Shown here piece by piece: positions 1 to 6,356 of a stretch of 6,356 nucleotides of DNA. Origin of the DNA: an uncultured Bacillota bacterium (GTDB taxonomy: Bacteria > Bacillota_I > Bacilli_A > RF39 > UBA660); NCBI GenBank assembly GCA_948466105.1, contig CAOJZR010000037.1:1-6356 (forward strand). Direction: 5' to 3'. Each line of letters opens with the position of its first letter. Position 1 is the stretch's first letter. A program made the translations under genes and the position numbers. The notes under the pieces were generated by a model. The model had not been told where the DNA came from and searched no databases. It saw nothing but the letters and a program-made list of their open reading frames with translations.

Positions 1-2452
1 TAAATAATAAAACATCATACTCTTTATTTATAAAATTTAACATTACATTTTCTAATGTCACTTTATCCATTTGGCCATGTGCTATTACAATTTTAGCATC
101 AGGTGCTAATTTTTGAATTTCCTCTTTTTTTCTCAACATATTTTCTATATTATTATATAGTACAAATACTTGTCCATTTCGTGATAATTCTTTATAAATA
201 GCATCTTTTATTATTTGTTTATTATATTGTAAAACATAAGTTTGAATAGGATATCTATTTACAGGTGGCGTTTCTATTAAAGACAAATTTCTAATTCCTG
301 CCATAGACATCTGTAATGTTCTTGGAATAGGAGTTGCTGATAAAGTTAAAACGTCGACATTGTTTTTGTATTCTTTTATTTTTTCTTTATGTTTAACACC
401 AAATCGTTGTTCCTCATCTATAACAAGTAGTCCTAAATCTTTGAATTTAATATCTTGACTTAAAAGACGATGCGTACCTATTATTATATCAATTTTTCCC
501 TCTTTCAATCTATTTATAATATCTGTTTTCTTCTTACCAGTAACGAACCGATTTAACAAAGCTATATTGACAGGAAAAGATCTAAAGCGTTCTAAAGCAT
601 TTTGAAAGTGTTGATTAGATAAAATTGTTGTTGGACAAAGAAAAGCAACTTGCTTATTATCCATTATGGCTTTAAACATTGCTCTAAAAGCAACTTCGGT
701 TTTACCATATCCAACATCACCGCAAAGCAAACGATCCATTGGTCTTTTACTTTCCATATCTTTTTTAATCTCTTCCACTACTTTTAATTGATCTAAAGTT
801 TCAACATAAGCAAAATCCTTCTCAAAAGCTAACTGTTCATTAGTATCACAAGAAAAAGCATAACCTTCTTGTGCTTCTCTTTTCGCATATAATTCAAGTA
901 ATGATGAAGCTATATTTTCTATTTTTTTCTTTACTCTAAGCTTTGTTTTTTCCCATTCAGTACTATTTAAGCTGTTTATTTTAGGAACACTAGTTCCATT
1001 ACTAGAATATTTACTTATTAAATCAATTTTTTCAACTGGTATATATAATTTATCTTCACCACGATATTTTAATTGTAAATAATCTCGTTTTAAACCATTT
1101 TTTACTAATGTCTTAATTCCTACATATTGACCAATACCATATTTATAATGAACAATGTAATCTCCATTTTGTAACTTAGAAATATCTTTTATTTTACTTC
1201 CCATTTTAAAATTGGTTTTATAAACTGAATTACTATCATTTTTATTAAATATTTCTTTTTCACTTATAACAACATAATTGTTATATACAAAACCATTAGT
1301 TATTTTTTTTATAATAATATTAATTTTACTGTCAACTATATGTTCTATGTCTGTTAAAATAAGATCATTACTTTGCAAATTATCTATTATGCGATTAGCT
1401 TTATAACGATCACTAACACAAATAATTACATTCTGTTGCTTTTCTAAATAATTTTTCAAACGTAAAATTATTTCTTCTCTATTTCCTATAAAGGGTTGAA
1501 TTTCAAAGGAGGAAAAAGTTAATGTTTCTTCTACATCAATATCATTTTCAAGAAAGTTAGCAAAATATAAGCTATCACCTATTTTAATATCTGTAAATTT
1601 GTGCATATACTTTGTTTTAGGATCTAAATCTAGGCTTATATTATAGTTAAATATTTCTTCTTCTAAATTTTTATAACTTGTTTGCATATAACTATACTCA
1701 TTAAAACAAATGATTGTTTCTTTTAGGTAATCATTAATTGCTTTAGGTTTTATATAAACATCTAAATTTTTTTGTTTTCGCTCTTCAAATGCTACTGCAT
1801 CAATATTATCTATTAAAAACTCTGTATTAGGGAGAATGCTCACTGTGTCAATTTCTTTTATTGTTCTTTGATTTTCCACATCAAAAATTCTAATAGAATC
1901 AATTTCATCGCCCCAAAATTCTATTCTAATTGGATTTTCATAACTAATAGGAAAAATATCCACAATAAAACCTCTTAGAGCAAATTCTCCTGTTTTATTC
2001 ACAATTTCTTCACGTATATAACCTGTATTTAATAAAAAAGCTTTTATATCTTTAAGTGATATATTACTACCTTTTTGTATTTTTAAAATATAGTTATTAA
2101 ATATCTTTATATCTGGTAAATAGCGCAAATAACCCATTAGATTGGTAATAACTATTTTTTTATTATCATTTATGATTGCGGCTATTGTCTCAATTCTAGT
2201 TGTCTTAAATTCTGGACTTATAGCTAAAGCTTCACTTGTTAAAAAATCATCCATGGGGAAAAGAAAAACATCATTTGTATAATTTTTTAAACTTACAAAA
2301 AATTGATTTGCTTCGTATATATTAGTACATACAACTAAAACACCTCTATTATACTTAATAAAAGTGTTATAAATAAAAAGAGTTTTTAATTCTGGTGTTA
2401 ATCCAATATTTTTAGAATTTAATATTACCTCTGGTAAATTTAAAAAATCCAT
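1..2452 (-). CDS. mfd: Transcription-repair coupling factor Mfd (partial, C-terminus beyond left edge)
   Basis: Mfd is a DNA translocase that pushes stalled RNA polymerase off damaged template and recruits UvrA for nucleotide excision repair. The frame is open for 817 codons from ATG at 2452 to the left edge; the family is usually about 1,150 residues, so roughly 330 are missing. Visible parts in order: a UvrB-like N-terminal module with GEFALRGFIVDIFP (155-168); an RNA-polymerase-interaction domain (about 427-485, starting LQNGDYIVHYKYGIGQY); Walker A GDVGYGKT (578-585, Lys584); Walker B box DEEQ (679-682), the Firmicutes form; and motif III SATPIPRT (705-712). Aligned from memory with E. 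coli, the UvrA-contact residues Arg165 and Arg181 correspond to Arg160 and Arg176, and Phe185 to Trp180. The window stops just before the expected TTIIETG motif. It is the last visible gene of the operon, 28 bp after pth, with its own strong ribosome binding site. Identity is certain. Confidence 0.97.
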   Translation of the reverse strand, partial: MDFLNLPEVILNSKNIGLTPELKTLFIYNTFIKYNRGVLVVCTNIYEANQFFVSLKNYTNDVFLFPMDDFLTSEALAISPEFKTTRIETIAAIINDNKKIVITNLMGYLRYLPDIKIFNNYILKIQKGSNISLKDIKAFLLNTGYIREEIVNKTGEFALRGFIVDIFPISYENPIRIEFWGDEIDSIRIFDVENQRTIKEIDTVSILPNTEFLIDNIDAVAFEERKQKNLDVYIKPKAINDYLKETIICFNEYSYMQTSYKNLEEEIFNYNISLDLDPKTKYMHKFTDIKIGDSLYFANFLENDIDVEETLTFSSFEIQPFIGNREEIILRLKNYLEKQQNVIICVSDRYKANRIIDNLQSNDLILTDIEHIVDSKINIIIKKITNGFVYNNYVVISEKEIFNKNDSNSVYKTNFKMGSKIKDISKLQNGDYIVHYKYGIGQYVGIKTLVKNGLKRDYLQLKYRGEDKLYIPVEKIDLISKYSSNGTSVPKINSLNSTEWEKTKLRVKKKIENIASSLLELYAKREAQEGYAFSCDTNEQLAFEKDFAYVETLDQLKVVEEIKKDMESKRPMDRLLCGDVGYGKTEVAFRAMFKAIMDNKQVAFLCPTTILSNQHFQNALERFRSFPVNIALLNRFVTGKKKTDIINRLKEGKIDIIIGTHRLLSQDIKFKDLGLLVIDEEQRFGVKHKEKIKEYKNNVDVLTLSATPIPRTLQMSMAGIRNLSLIETPPVNRYPIQTYVLQYNKQIIKDAIYKELSRNGQVFVLYNNIENMLRKKEEIQKLAPDAKIVIAHGQMDKVTLENVMLNFINKEYDVLLF

Positions 2453-2456
2453 AAAT

Positions 2457-2463
2457 CCTCCTT
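2457..2463 (-). promoter_or_regulatory. Shine-Dalgarno site of mfd
   Basis: Read on the minus strand, AAGGAGG lies 4 nt before the ATG at 2452. It is the best match to the anti-Shine-Dalgarno in the window and fixes the mfd start. It sits in the only intergenic gap longer than a few bases (2453-2480), so mfd probably recruits ribosomes on its own and does not depend on coupling to pth. Confidence 0.85.
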
Positions 2464-2480
2464 TTATAAAAAAGCTTAAA

Positions 2481-3041
2481 TCATTTAATATTATACTTAT
2501 TCATTAAATTATTAAAACTTAATAACATATAATCTTCAAATATTTGAGGCATTTTATTTATGATTATATCAATTTTTTCTTGTTCTATCTTTGGAATTTT
2601 AGTAAGAACATAATTTTTAGTATCAACATTTTTATTATTTGATATACCTATCTTTATTCGCTTATATACATTTGTATGAAAATTAGCTTCAATATTTTTT
2701 AAACCATTATGACCACCACTGCTGCCTTTATATTTAAGTTTCATTTTTCCACATTCCAAATCCAAATCATCATGAATAATTAAAACATCATCTAGATTTA
2801 TTTTATAAAAATCAACATATTTTTTTATTACATCACCTGATAAATTTATAAATAATTGTGGCTTCATTAAAATAATTTTTTCGCCCTTTATCATGACATC
2901 TACATATAGTCCATCCATTTTTTTATTGTTAATACTTACATTTAAATGTCTTGCTATTTCATCTATGGCCATAAATCCAACATTATGTCTTGTATGTTCA
3001 TATGTCTTTCCAATATTTCCAAGACCCACTATTAATTTCAT
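2481..3041 (-). CDS. pth: Peptidyl-tRNA hydrolase
   Basis: Pth cleaves the ester bond of peptidyl-tRNAs that drop off ribosomes, recycling tRNA in the cytoplasm. The 186-residue product has normal family length and is complete. It begins KLIVGLGNIG, and the known active-site positions of E. coli Pth are all present: Asn9 (E. coli Asn10), His19 in HTRHNVGF (catalytic His20), Asn66 in INLSG (Asn68), Asp91 in IIHDDLDL (Asp93) and Asn112 in SSGGHNGLKNI (Asn114). The ATG overlaps the rsmI stop as ATGA (3038-3041), with a purine-rich AAGGGGG at 3046-3052 placed 4 nt before the start, so translation is probably coupled to rsmI. It ends in TGA. In B. subtilis pth (spoVC) is followed by fin and then mfd; here mfd follows directly. 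No residue of the active site looks damaged. Confidence 0.97.
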   Translation of the reverse strand: MKLIVGLGNIGKTYEHTRHNVGFMAIDEIARHLNVSINNKKMDGLYVDVMIKGEKIILMKPQLFINLSGDVIKKYVDFYKINLDDVLIIHDDLDLECGKMKLKYKGSSGGHNGLKNIEANFHTNVYKRIKIGISNNKNVDTKNYVLTKIPKIEQEKIDIIINKMPQIFEDYMLLSFNNLMNKYNIK

Positions 3042-3880
3042 ATATCCCCCTTATGGTAAATTTTATAAACTTCGCTTTTGGATATACCTCTTTGTTTTGC
3101 TACTTCTTTTATTGCTTCTTTTACACTCATATTATTTATTATAAAATTTTCAATATGTTCCTCTATTGTTAAATCCAAAAAAGTATTTTGTTTTTTTTCA
3201 ACATCAATAACGATAACAAACTCCCCCTTTGGATTATCTAGTTGTGTTTTTACATAACTTGTTTGACCACGATATATTTCTTCAAACTTTTTACTTATCT
3301 CACGTGATACAGCAATTTTAGGATTTTCTAATATAGTCTCAATATTATTCAAAGTTTTATTTAATCTATGTGGCGATTCGTATATGATGGTTGTTATTCC
3401 CATTTCTTTTATCTGTTGTAATTCTTTCTTTCGTTTTTCCTCTTTACTATTTAAAAAACCATAAAAAATAAAAGGCTGTGGTTTAATATCTGAAGTAATT
3501 AACGCAGGTATTAATGCGGTTGGCCCAGGTAAAGCTATTACATTGAAATTGTTTTCGATAGCTTTTTTAACTAAAATATATCCTGGATCACTTATAACTG
3601 GTGTTCCCCTATCCGTAGTAAGACCTATATTATATCCTTTTCTTAAATAATCAAGCATTATATCAATATTTTTTTCTTCATTATATTGATGACTAGATAT
3701 AAGTTTTTTTTTGATTTCTAAATGATTTAAGAGTTGTCCTGTTACACGAGTATCTTCAGTAAAAATAACTTCCACTAAAGATAAGGTTTTAACTGCACGC
3801 AATGTTATATCATCCATGTTGCCTATAGGTGTTGGAATTAAATATAAACTTGGTGTATTATCATAACTTTTTTGACTCAT
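3038..3880 (-). CDS. rsmI: 16S rRNA (cytidine1402-2'-O)-methyltransferase RsmI
   Basis: RsmI (YraL/YabC family) uses S-adenosylmethionine to methylate the ribose of C1402 in the decoding centre of 16S rRNA. The 280-residue protein is a complete tetrapyrrole-methylase-fold enzyme: PTPIGN (16-21), TEDTR (41-45), TDRGTP plus ISDPG (89-100), LPGP (117-120), YESPHR (167-172), REISKKFEE (193-201) and KGEFVIVI (218-225). The C-terminal stretch 251-276 (MSVKEAIKEVAKQRGISKSE and following) is the helix-turn-helix-like tail common in the family. The usual SDAGTP loop reads TDRGTP, with Arg91 in place of Ala. The ATG at 3880 is 4 bp beyond the trmN6 stop, with AAAGGA at 3888-3893 as ribosome binding site inside the end of trmN6. 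The yazA endonuclease gene that precedes rsmI in B. subtilis is absent. It ends in TGA. Confidence 0.96.
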   Translation of the reverse strand: MSQKSYDNTPSLYLIPTPIGNMDDITLRAVKTLSLVEVIFTEDTRVTGQLLNHLEIKKKLISSHQYNEEKNIDIMLDYLRKGYNIGLTTDRGTPVISDPGYILVKKAIENNFNVIALPGPTALIPALITSDIKPQPFIFYGFLNSKEEKRKKELQQIKEMGITTIIYESPHRLNKTLNNIETILENPKIAVSREISKKFEEIYRGQTSYVKTQLDNPKGEFVIVIDVEKKQNTFLDLTIEEHIENFIINNMSVKEAIKEVAKQRGISKSEVYKIYHKGDI

Positions 3881-3884
3881 GATA

Positions 3885-4610
3885 TCATCCTTTACTAAAA
3901 TATTTTTTTATTTCATCTGTATAAGTTCCATCCTTGTTATGGGCATAAAGTGGAAATTCAACCTTTAAGCCTGGCAACCCATTTTTACTTCCCTCTATCA
4001 ACACTATATTAGCATTTTTTTCTTTCTTAGGATAAACAAACTGAATTCTTTTGGGTTCTATATTATTCTTTTTCATAGCTACAATTATATCTATTAAACG
4101 CTCAGGACGATGAACAAGAGCAATTACTCCATTATTTTTTAATAACTTTTTACTTATATGCATTATTTGATCTAAATTTAAATAGATTTCATGTCTTGCA
4201 TATGTTTTATATTCTAATTTATTTAAATTAGATGTTTCAATATATTTAAAAAATGGAGGGTTACAGATAATAGCATCAAAACTATCTGTTGGCATTTGTT
4301 TAACATAGTCATTTATATCTGCATTTATAATATCTATTTGATTTTGTAAATTATTAATTAAAACTGATTTGCTTGCTAAAAGCGAAGCTTCTTTTTGTAA
4401 TTCTACACCTATTATACGAGCTTTAGTCCTAGTTGTTAAAATCAAACTTCCTGGAGCATTTCCGCAACCTATATCTAAAATTTTTTTTGCTTTACTATTT
4501 ATTGTTACAAAATTAGGAAGTAAAATAGAGTCTAGGGAAAAATTAAACATATCTGTATTTTGTACTATTTTAAGTTTTTCATAGCCAAATAAATAATTAA
4601 TTACTTCCAA
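3885..4610 (-). CDS. trmN6: tRNA1(Val) (adenine37-N6)-methyltransferase family protein (YabB/YfiC-like)
   Basis: This is a class I SAM-dependent methyltransferase. Its relatives YfiC (E. coli) and YabB (B. subtilis) belong to a family that methylates N6 of A37 in tRNA-Val. Seen in the 241 residues: an N-terminal block FNFSLDSILL (22-31); SAM-binding motif I ILDIGCGNAPG (44-54); RIIGVE (65-70), whose Glu ends strand 2; catalytic NPPFF (117-121), the NPPY-type motif of N6-adenine methylases; ARHE (138-141); and VHRPERLIDI (166-175). The closing KDGTYTDEI pattern is also typical of the family. The start is TTG at 4610: an in-frame TAG at 4620-4622 excludes anything earlier, and the first ATG (codon 21) would remove part of the N-terminal region. 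The start overlaps ricT by 14 bp. YabA, which lies between these genes in B. subtilis, is missing. Family is secure; the exact tRNA target is inferred from homology. Confidence 0.92.
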   Translation of the reverse strand: MEVINYLFGYEKLKIVQNTDMFNFSLDSILLPNFVTINSKAKKILDIGCGNAPGSLILTTRTKARIIGVELQKEASLLASKSVLINNLQNQIDIINADINDYVKQMPTDSFDAIICNPPFFKYIETSNLNKLEYKTYARHEIYLNLDQIMHISKKLLKNNGVIALVHRPERLIDIIVAMKKNNIEPKRIQFVYPKKEKNANIVLIEGSKNGLPGLKVEFPLYAHNKDGTYTDEIKKYFSKG

Positions 4611-5385
4611 TGGATACCTCTATAACTTCATTTGTTGTTGTCGTTATATAATATTTTTGTTTTAAAATATCAACATTAGTTACTATACCCTCATATATAT
4701 CTGTCTTAATTCTTTTACCTATATTCGGCAGCTTTTTCTTACATTCTTTATAACATTCATCTTCGTATCGTAAACAACATAATAAACGACCACAAACACC
4801 ATTTATTTTAGTAGGATTAAGAGAAATATTTTGATTTTTTGCCATGTTGATAGACACTGAATCCAGATCTTTTAAAAAGGTAGAACAACAAAGAGCCTTT
4901 CCACAAAAACCACATCCACCTACATCTTTAGCTTTATCCCTAGCACCAACTTGTCTTAACTCTATTCTTGTTTTATATATACTTGCTAAAGTTTTAACTA
5001 AATTCCTAAAATCTATTCGTGAATCTGATAAAAAATGAAATAATAATTGATCCCTATCAAAGGTATAACTAGCATCTATTATTTGCATATTCAATTTGCT
5101 ATCTTTTACTAGCTTACGGCATTTTATTAGAGCTTGTTTAGCGTCTTTTAAATTTCTTTGATAATTACGATAATCTTCTTTAGAAGCAATTCTAATAACT
5201 TGCTTTAATGGAATTTGAATTTTTTCAACATCAATATTAGGAGAATCAATCGCAACTTTACCAAACTCAAGTCCTCGCTCAGTTTTTACTATTACAGTTA
5301 CATTTTTTTTTAGTGTATAACCATTGGTATCAAAATAATAAACTTGTCCATTCTCTTTAAATGATACACCTACTATATTATTCAA
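4597..5385 (-). CDS. ricT: RicT/YaaT, PSP1-domain subunit of the Y-complex (RNase Y-associated)
   Basis: In B. subtilis RicT joins RicA and RicF in an iron-sulfur complex that works with RNase Y in mRNA processing and affects competence, biofilm formation and sporulation. From the TTG at 5385 the product is 262 residues, opening NNIVGVSF like B. subtilis YaaT. It carries VYYFD (15-19), a PSP1 core with ELRQVGARDKAKDVGGCGFC (142-161), and cysteines at 158, 161, 166, 167, 198, 203, 204, 211 and 215, the pattern expected for cluster ligands. The frame is open to a GTG pair at 5397 and 5394, which adds four residues, but those GTGs fall inside a good Shine-Dalgarno for the TTG. The gene overlaps holB by 8 bp and trmN6 by 14 bp, and sits in the conserved holB-ricT pair. 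It ends in TAA. The partners ricA and ricF are not in the window. Confidence 0.93.
   Translation of the reverse strand: MNNIVGVSFKENGQVYYFDTNGYTLKKNVTVIVKTERGLEFGKVAIDSPNIDVEKIQIPLKQVIRIASKEDYRNYQRNLKDAKQALIKCRKLVKDSKLNMQIIDASYTFDRDQLLFHFLSDSRIDFRNLVKTLASIYKTRIELRQVGARDKAKDVGGCGFCGKALCCSTFLKDLDSVSINMAKNQNISLNPTKINGVCGRLLCCLRYEDECYKECKKKLPNIGKRIKTDIYEGIVTNVDILKQKYYITTTTNEVIEVSIGSN
4616..4621 (-). promoter_or_regulatory. Shine-Dalgarno site supporting the TTG start of trmN6
   Basis: Read on the minus strand, AGAGGT lies 5 nt before the TTG at 4610 and inside the last codons of ricT. With the in-frame stop just upstream (4620-4622), it supports initiation at TTG and coupling to ricT termination. 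Confidence 0.65.
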
Positions 5386-6356
5386 TTTCTTCACCACCTA
5401 TAAAATCCAGAAGCAACTTATCAATTAATAAACTACTATTCATATTTAAACCTATTTTGCTTTTTATGTCAATCAACACGGATAACTTATAAATAATTTT
5501 ATTTACACTATTATTTTGCATTATATCTTTAATAAGATTACCTTCATTAATAAACACTTCTATATTTCTATTTAGAAGACTATTTAATACATCTTTATAA
5601 AATAATATCATTATATTTAATGCATATGTTATAGTTTTTTTATCTGTAAAAAAATTATGCCATAACTTCTTAGTAAATAAAAGAGTATTTTGATGATTTT
5701 TCTCATAATACTTTATAAATTCAATTATAGCTGTAATATTGTTATTATCATTATTTAAAAATTCCTCTAACTCTTCTTTATTATTATACATGTTAATAGC
5801 TATTTTAACTAATTGTTGATCAAATTCTTTATATATTTGTAATTCTGTTTCATTAATTTTAGCAAAAGGAACAACTTGACATCTAGATACTATTGTACCA
5901 AGTAAACTATATATATTATTAGTTATGAGAATTGCAATAATATTATCCTCTGGTTCTTCTATAAATTTTAAAAGAGAATTAGAAGCTGAAGCATTTAAAT
6001 ATTCAGCACTATTTATTATATATATTTTTTTACTATTGAAAATAGCTTTTTTAGTAAACTCTTGTTGTAATTGTTCTAATTGTTCTTTTTTTATAACTAA
6101 ATTTTCATGATTTATAACTTTAAATTCTTCAAAATTATTTGTATCTATCTGTTTAATTATATTAGAAATGATATTTGCATCATTTTTTTCATCATAATCA
6201 ACGCAAAAAAGAGCTTTAGCAAAAGCTACTGCCATATCAAAAGTTCTTGGATAATCATTAGCTTCAAATAAATAAGCATGACTTATTTTATTTTTATTAA
6301 TGGCATTACTAAGAATTTTATATGGAACAAGTTGGGAATTTTTAAAATCTTCAAGC
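5378..6356 (-). CDS. holB: DNA polymerase III subunit delta' (partial, a few N-terminal residues beyond right edge)
   Basis: Delta-prime is the stator of the clamp loader that places the beta sliding clamp on DNA. The frame is open from the right edge (first full codon at 6355) to TAA at 5378, giving 325 visible residues. The ATG at 6235 is internal: the 40 codons before it encode conserved sequence, including KISHAYLFE (23-31), so the true start lies only a few codons outside. Other marks: SNSLLKFIEEPED (125-137), TIVSRCQVVPF (154-164) with the clamp-loader SRC motif (157-159), and a helical C-terminal domain ending NSSLLIDKLLLDF (306-318). After LFE the usual GxxGxGK P-loop reads EANDYPRTFD, and the zinc-binding cysteines after the first helix are absent (only Cys51 remains). 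This suggests a non-ATP-binding, zinc-free delta-prime. The gene opens the visible operon; in B. subtilis tmk, yaaQ and yaaR lie upstream. Confidence 0.94.
   Translation of the reverse strand, partial: LEDFKNSQLVPYKILSNAINKNKISHAYLFEANDYPRTFDMAVAFAKALFCVDYDEKNDANIISNIIKQIDTNNFEEFKVINHENLVIKKEQLEQLQQEFTKKAIFNSKKIYIINSAEYLNASASNSLLKFIEEPEDNIIAILITNNIYSLLGTIVSRCQVVPFAKINETELQIYKEFDQQLVKIAINMYNNKEELEEFLNNDNNNITAIIEFIKYYEKNHQNTLLFTKKLWHNFFTDKKTITYALNIMILFYKDVLNSLLNRNIEVFINEGNLIKDIMQNNSVNKIIYKLSVLIDIKSKIGLNMNSSLLIDKLLLDFIGGEEIE
5391..5399 (-). promoter_or_regulatory. Shine-Dalgarno site of ricT, containing the rival GTG codons
   Basis: The minus-strand run AGGTGGTGA differs from the ideal AGGAGGTGA at one base. 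Its GG core ends 8 nt before the TTG at 5385, a normal spacing. The two GTG codons that could open a longer ricT lie within it and have no ribosome binding site of their own (upstream is TTTTATA), so the site argues for the TTG. Confidence 0.6.

Noticed and set aside
2458..2473. Short inverted repeat (CTTTT-TTAT-AAAAG on the minus strand) before mfd, considered as terminator or RBS-sequestering hairpin
   Set aside because: The stem is five pairs, almost all A-T, and there is no G-C core, so it is unlikely to be stable or to end transcription.
2490..2495. TATAAT on the minus strand upstream of mfd, a possible -10 box
   Set aside because: It lies inside the last codons of pth (encoding Tyr-Asn), no reasonable -35 is found 16-18 nt upstream, and such hexamers are frequent by chance at this base composition.
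2893..3172. Two overlapping plus-strand open frames of 83 and 60 codons
   Set aside because: They lie antisense to pth and the end of rsmI, encode Phe/Leu/Tyr-rich strings typical of reversed AT-rich code, and have no recognizable domain.
4369..4584. Plus-strand open frame of 71 codons
   Set aside because: It is antisense to the conserved SAM-binding part of trmN6 and has no family signature.
4844..5038. Plus-strand open frame of 64 codons
   Set aside because: It is antisense to the cysteine-rich core of ricT, whose conservation explains the open frame.
5925..6110. Plus-strand open frame of 61 codons
   Set aside because: It is antisense to the LLKFIEEP region of holB and has no coding features of its own.

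Overview
This AT-rich window (about one quarter G+C by eye) is a single block of six densely packed genes, all read from the minus strand. In order of transcription (right to left) they are holB (DNA polymerase III delta-prime, cut by the right edge), ricT/yaaT (PSP1-domain subunit of the RNA-maturation Y-complex), trmN6/yabB (tRNA adenine-N6 methyltransferase), rsmI (16S rRNA 2'-O-methyltransferase), pth (peptidyl-tRNA hydrolase) and mfd (transcription-repair coupling factor, cut by the left edge). No credible gene lies on the plus strand, and I see no RNA gene, mobile element, CRISPR array or long repeat.

The gene set and the order holB-ricT-trmN6-rsmI are those of the Bacillus subtilis holB-yaaT-yabA-yabB-yazA-yabC region, so the organism belongs to the low-G+C Firmicutes. 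The extreme A+T content, the compact spacing and the missing yabA, yazA and fin suggest a reduced Bacilli-type genome (Erysipelotrichales, RF39-like or Acholeplasma-like). This placement is an inference. TGA ends pth, rsmI and trmN6, and Trp is written TGG in mfd and holB, so the standard bacterial code applies and not the Mycoplasma/Spiroplasma code 4.

Layout: 6356-5378 holB; 5385-4597 ricT (overlaps holB by 8 bp if its TTG start is right); 4610-3885 trmN6 (TTG start, overlaps ricT by 14 bp); 3880-3038 rsmI (4-bp gap); 3041-2481 pth (ATGA overlap with rsmI); 2452 to the left edge mfd (28-bp gap with a strong Shine-Dalgarno). Noncoding DNA totals about 32 bp. This points to one translationally coupled operon of replication, translation-quality and repair functions, whose promoter and terminator both lie outside the window.

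No previously undescribed system is visible. The points worth a second look concern gene starts (holB, ricT, trmN6), the absence of a P-loop and zinc-binding cysteines in delta-prime, the merged and trimmed gene order, and a few family-motif substitutions.
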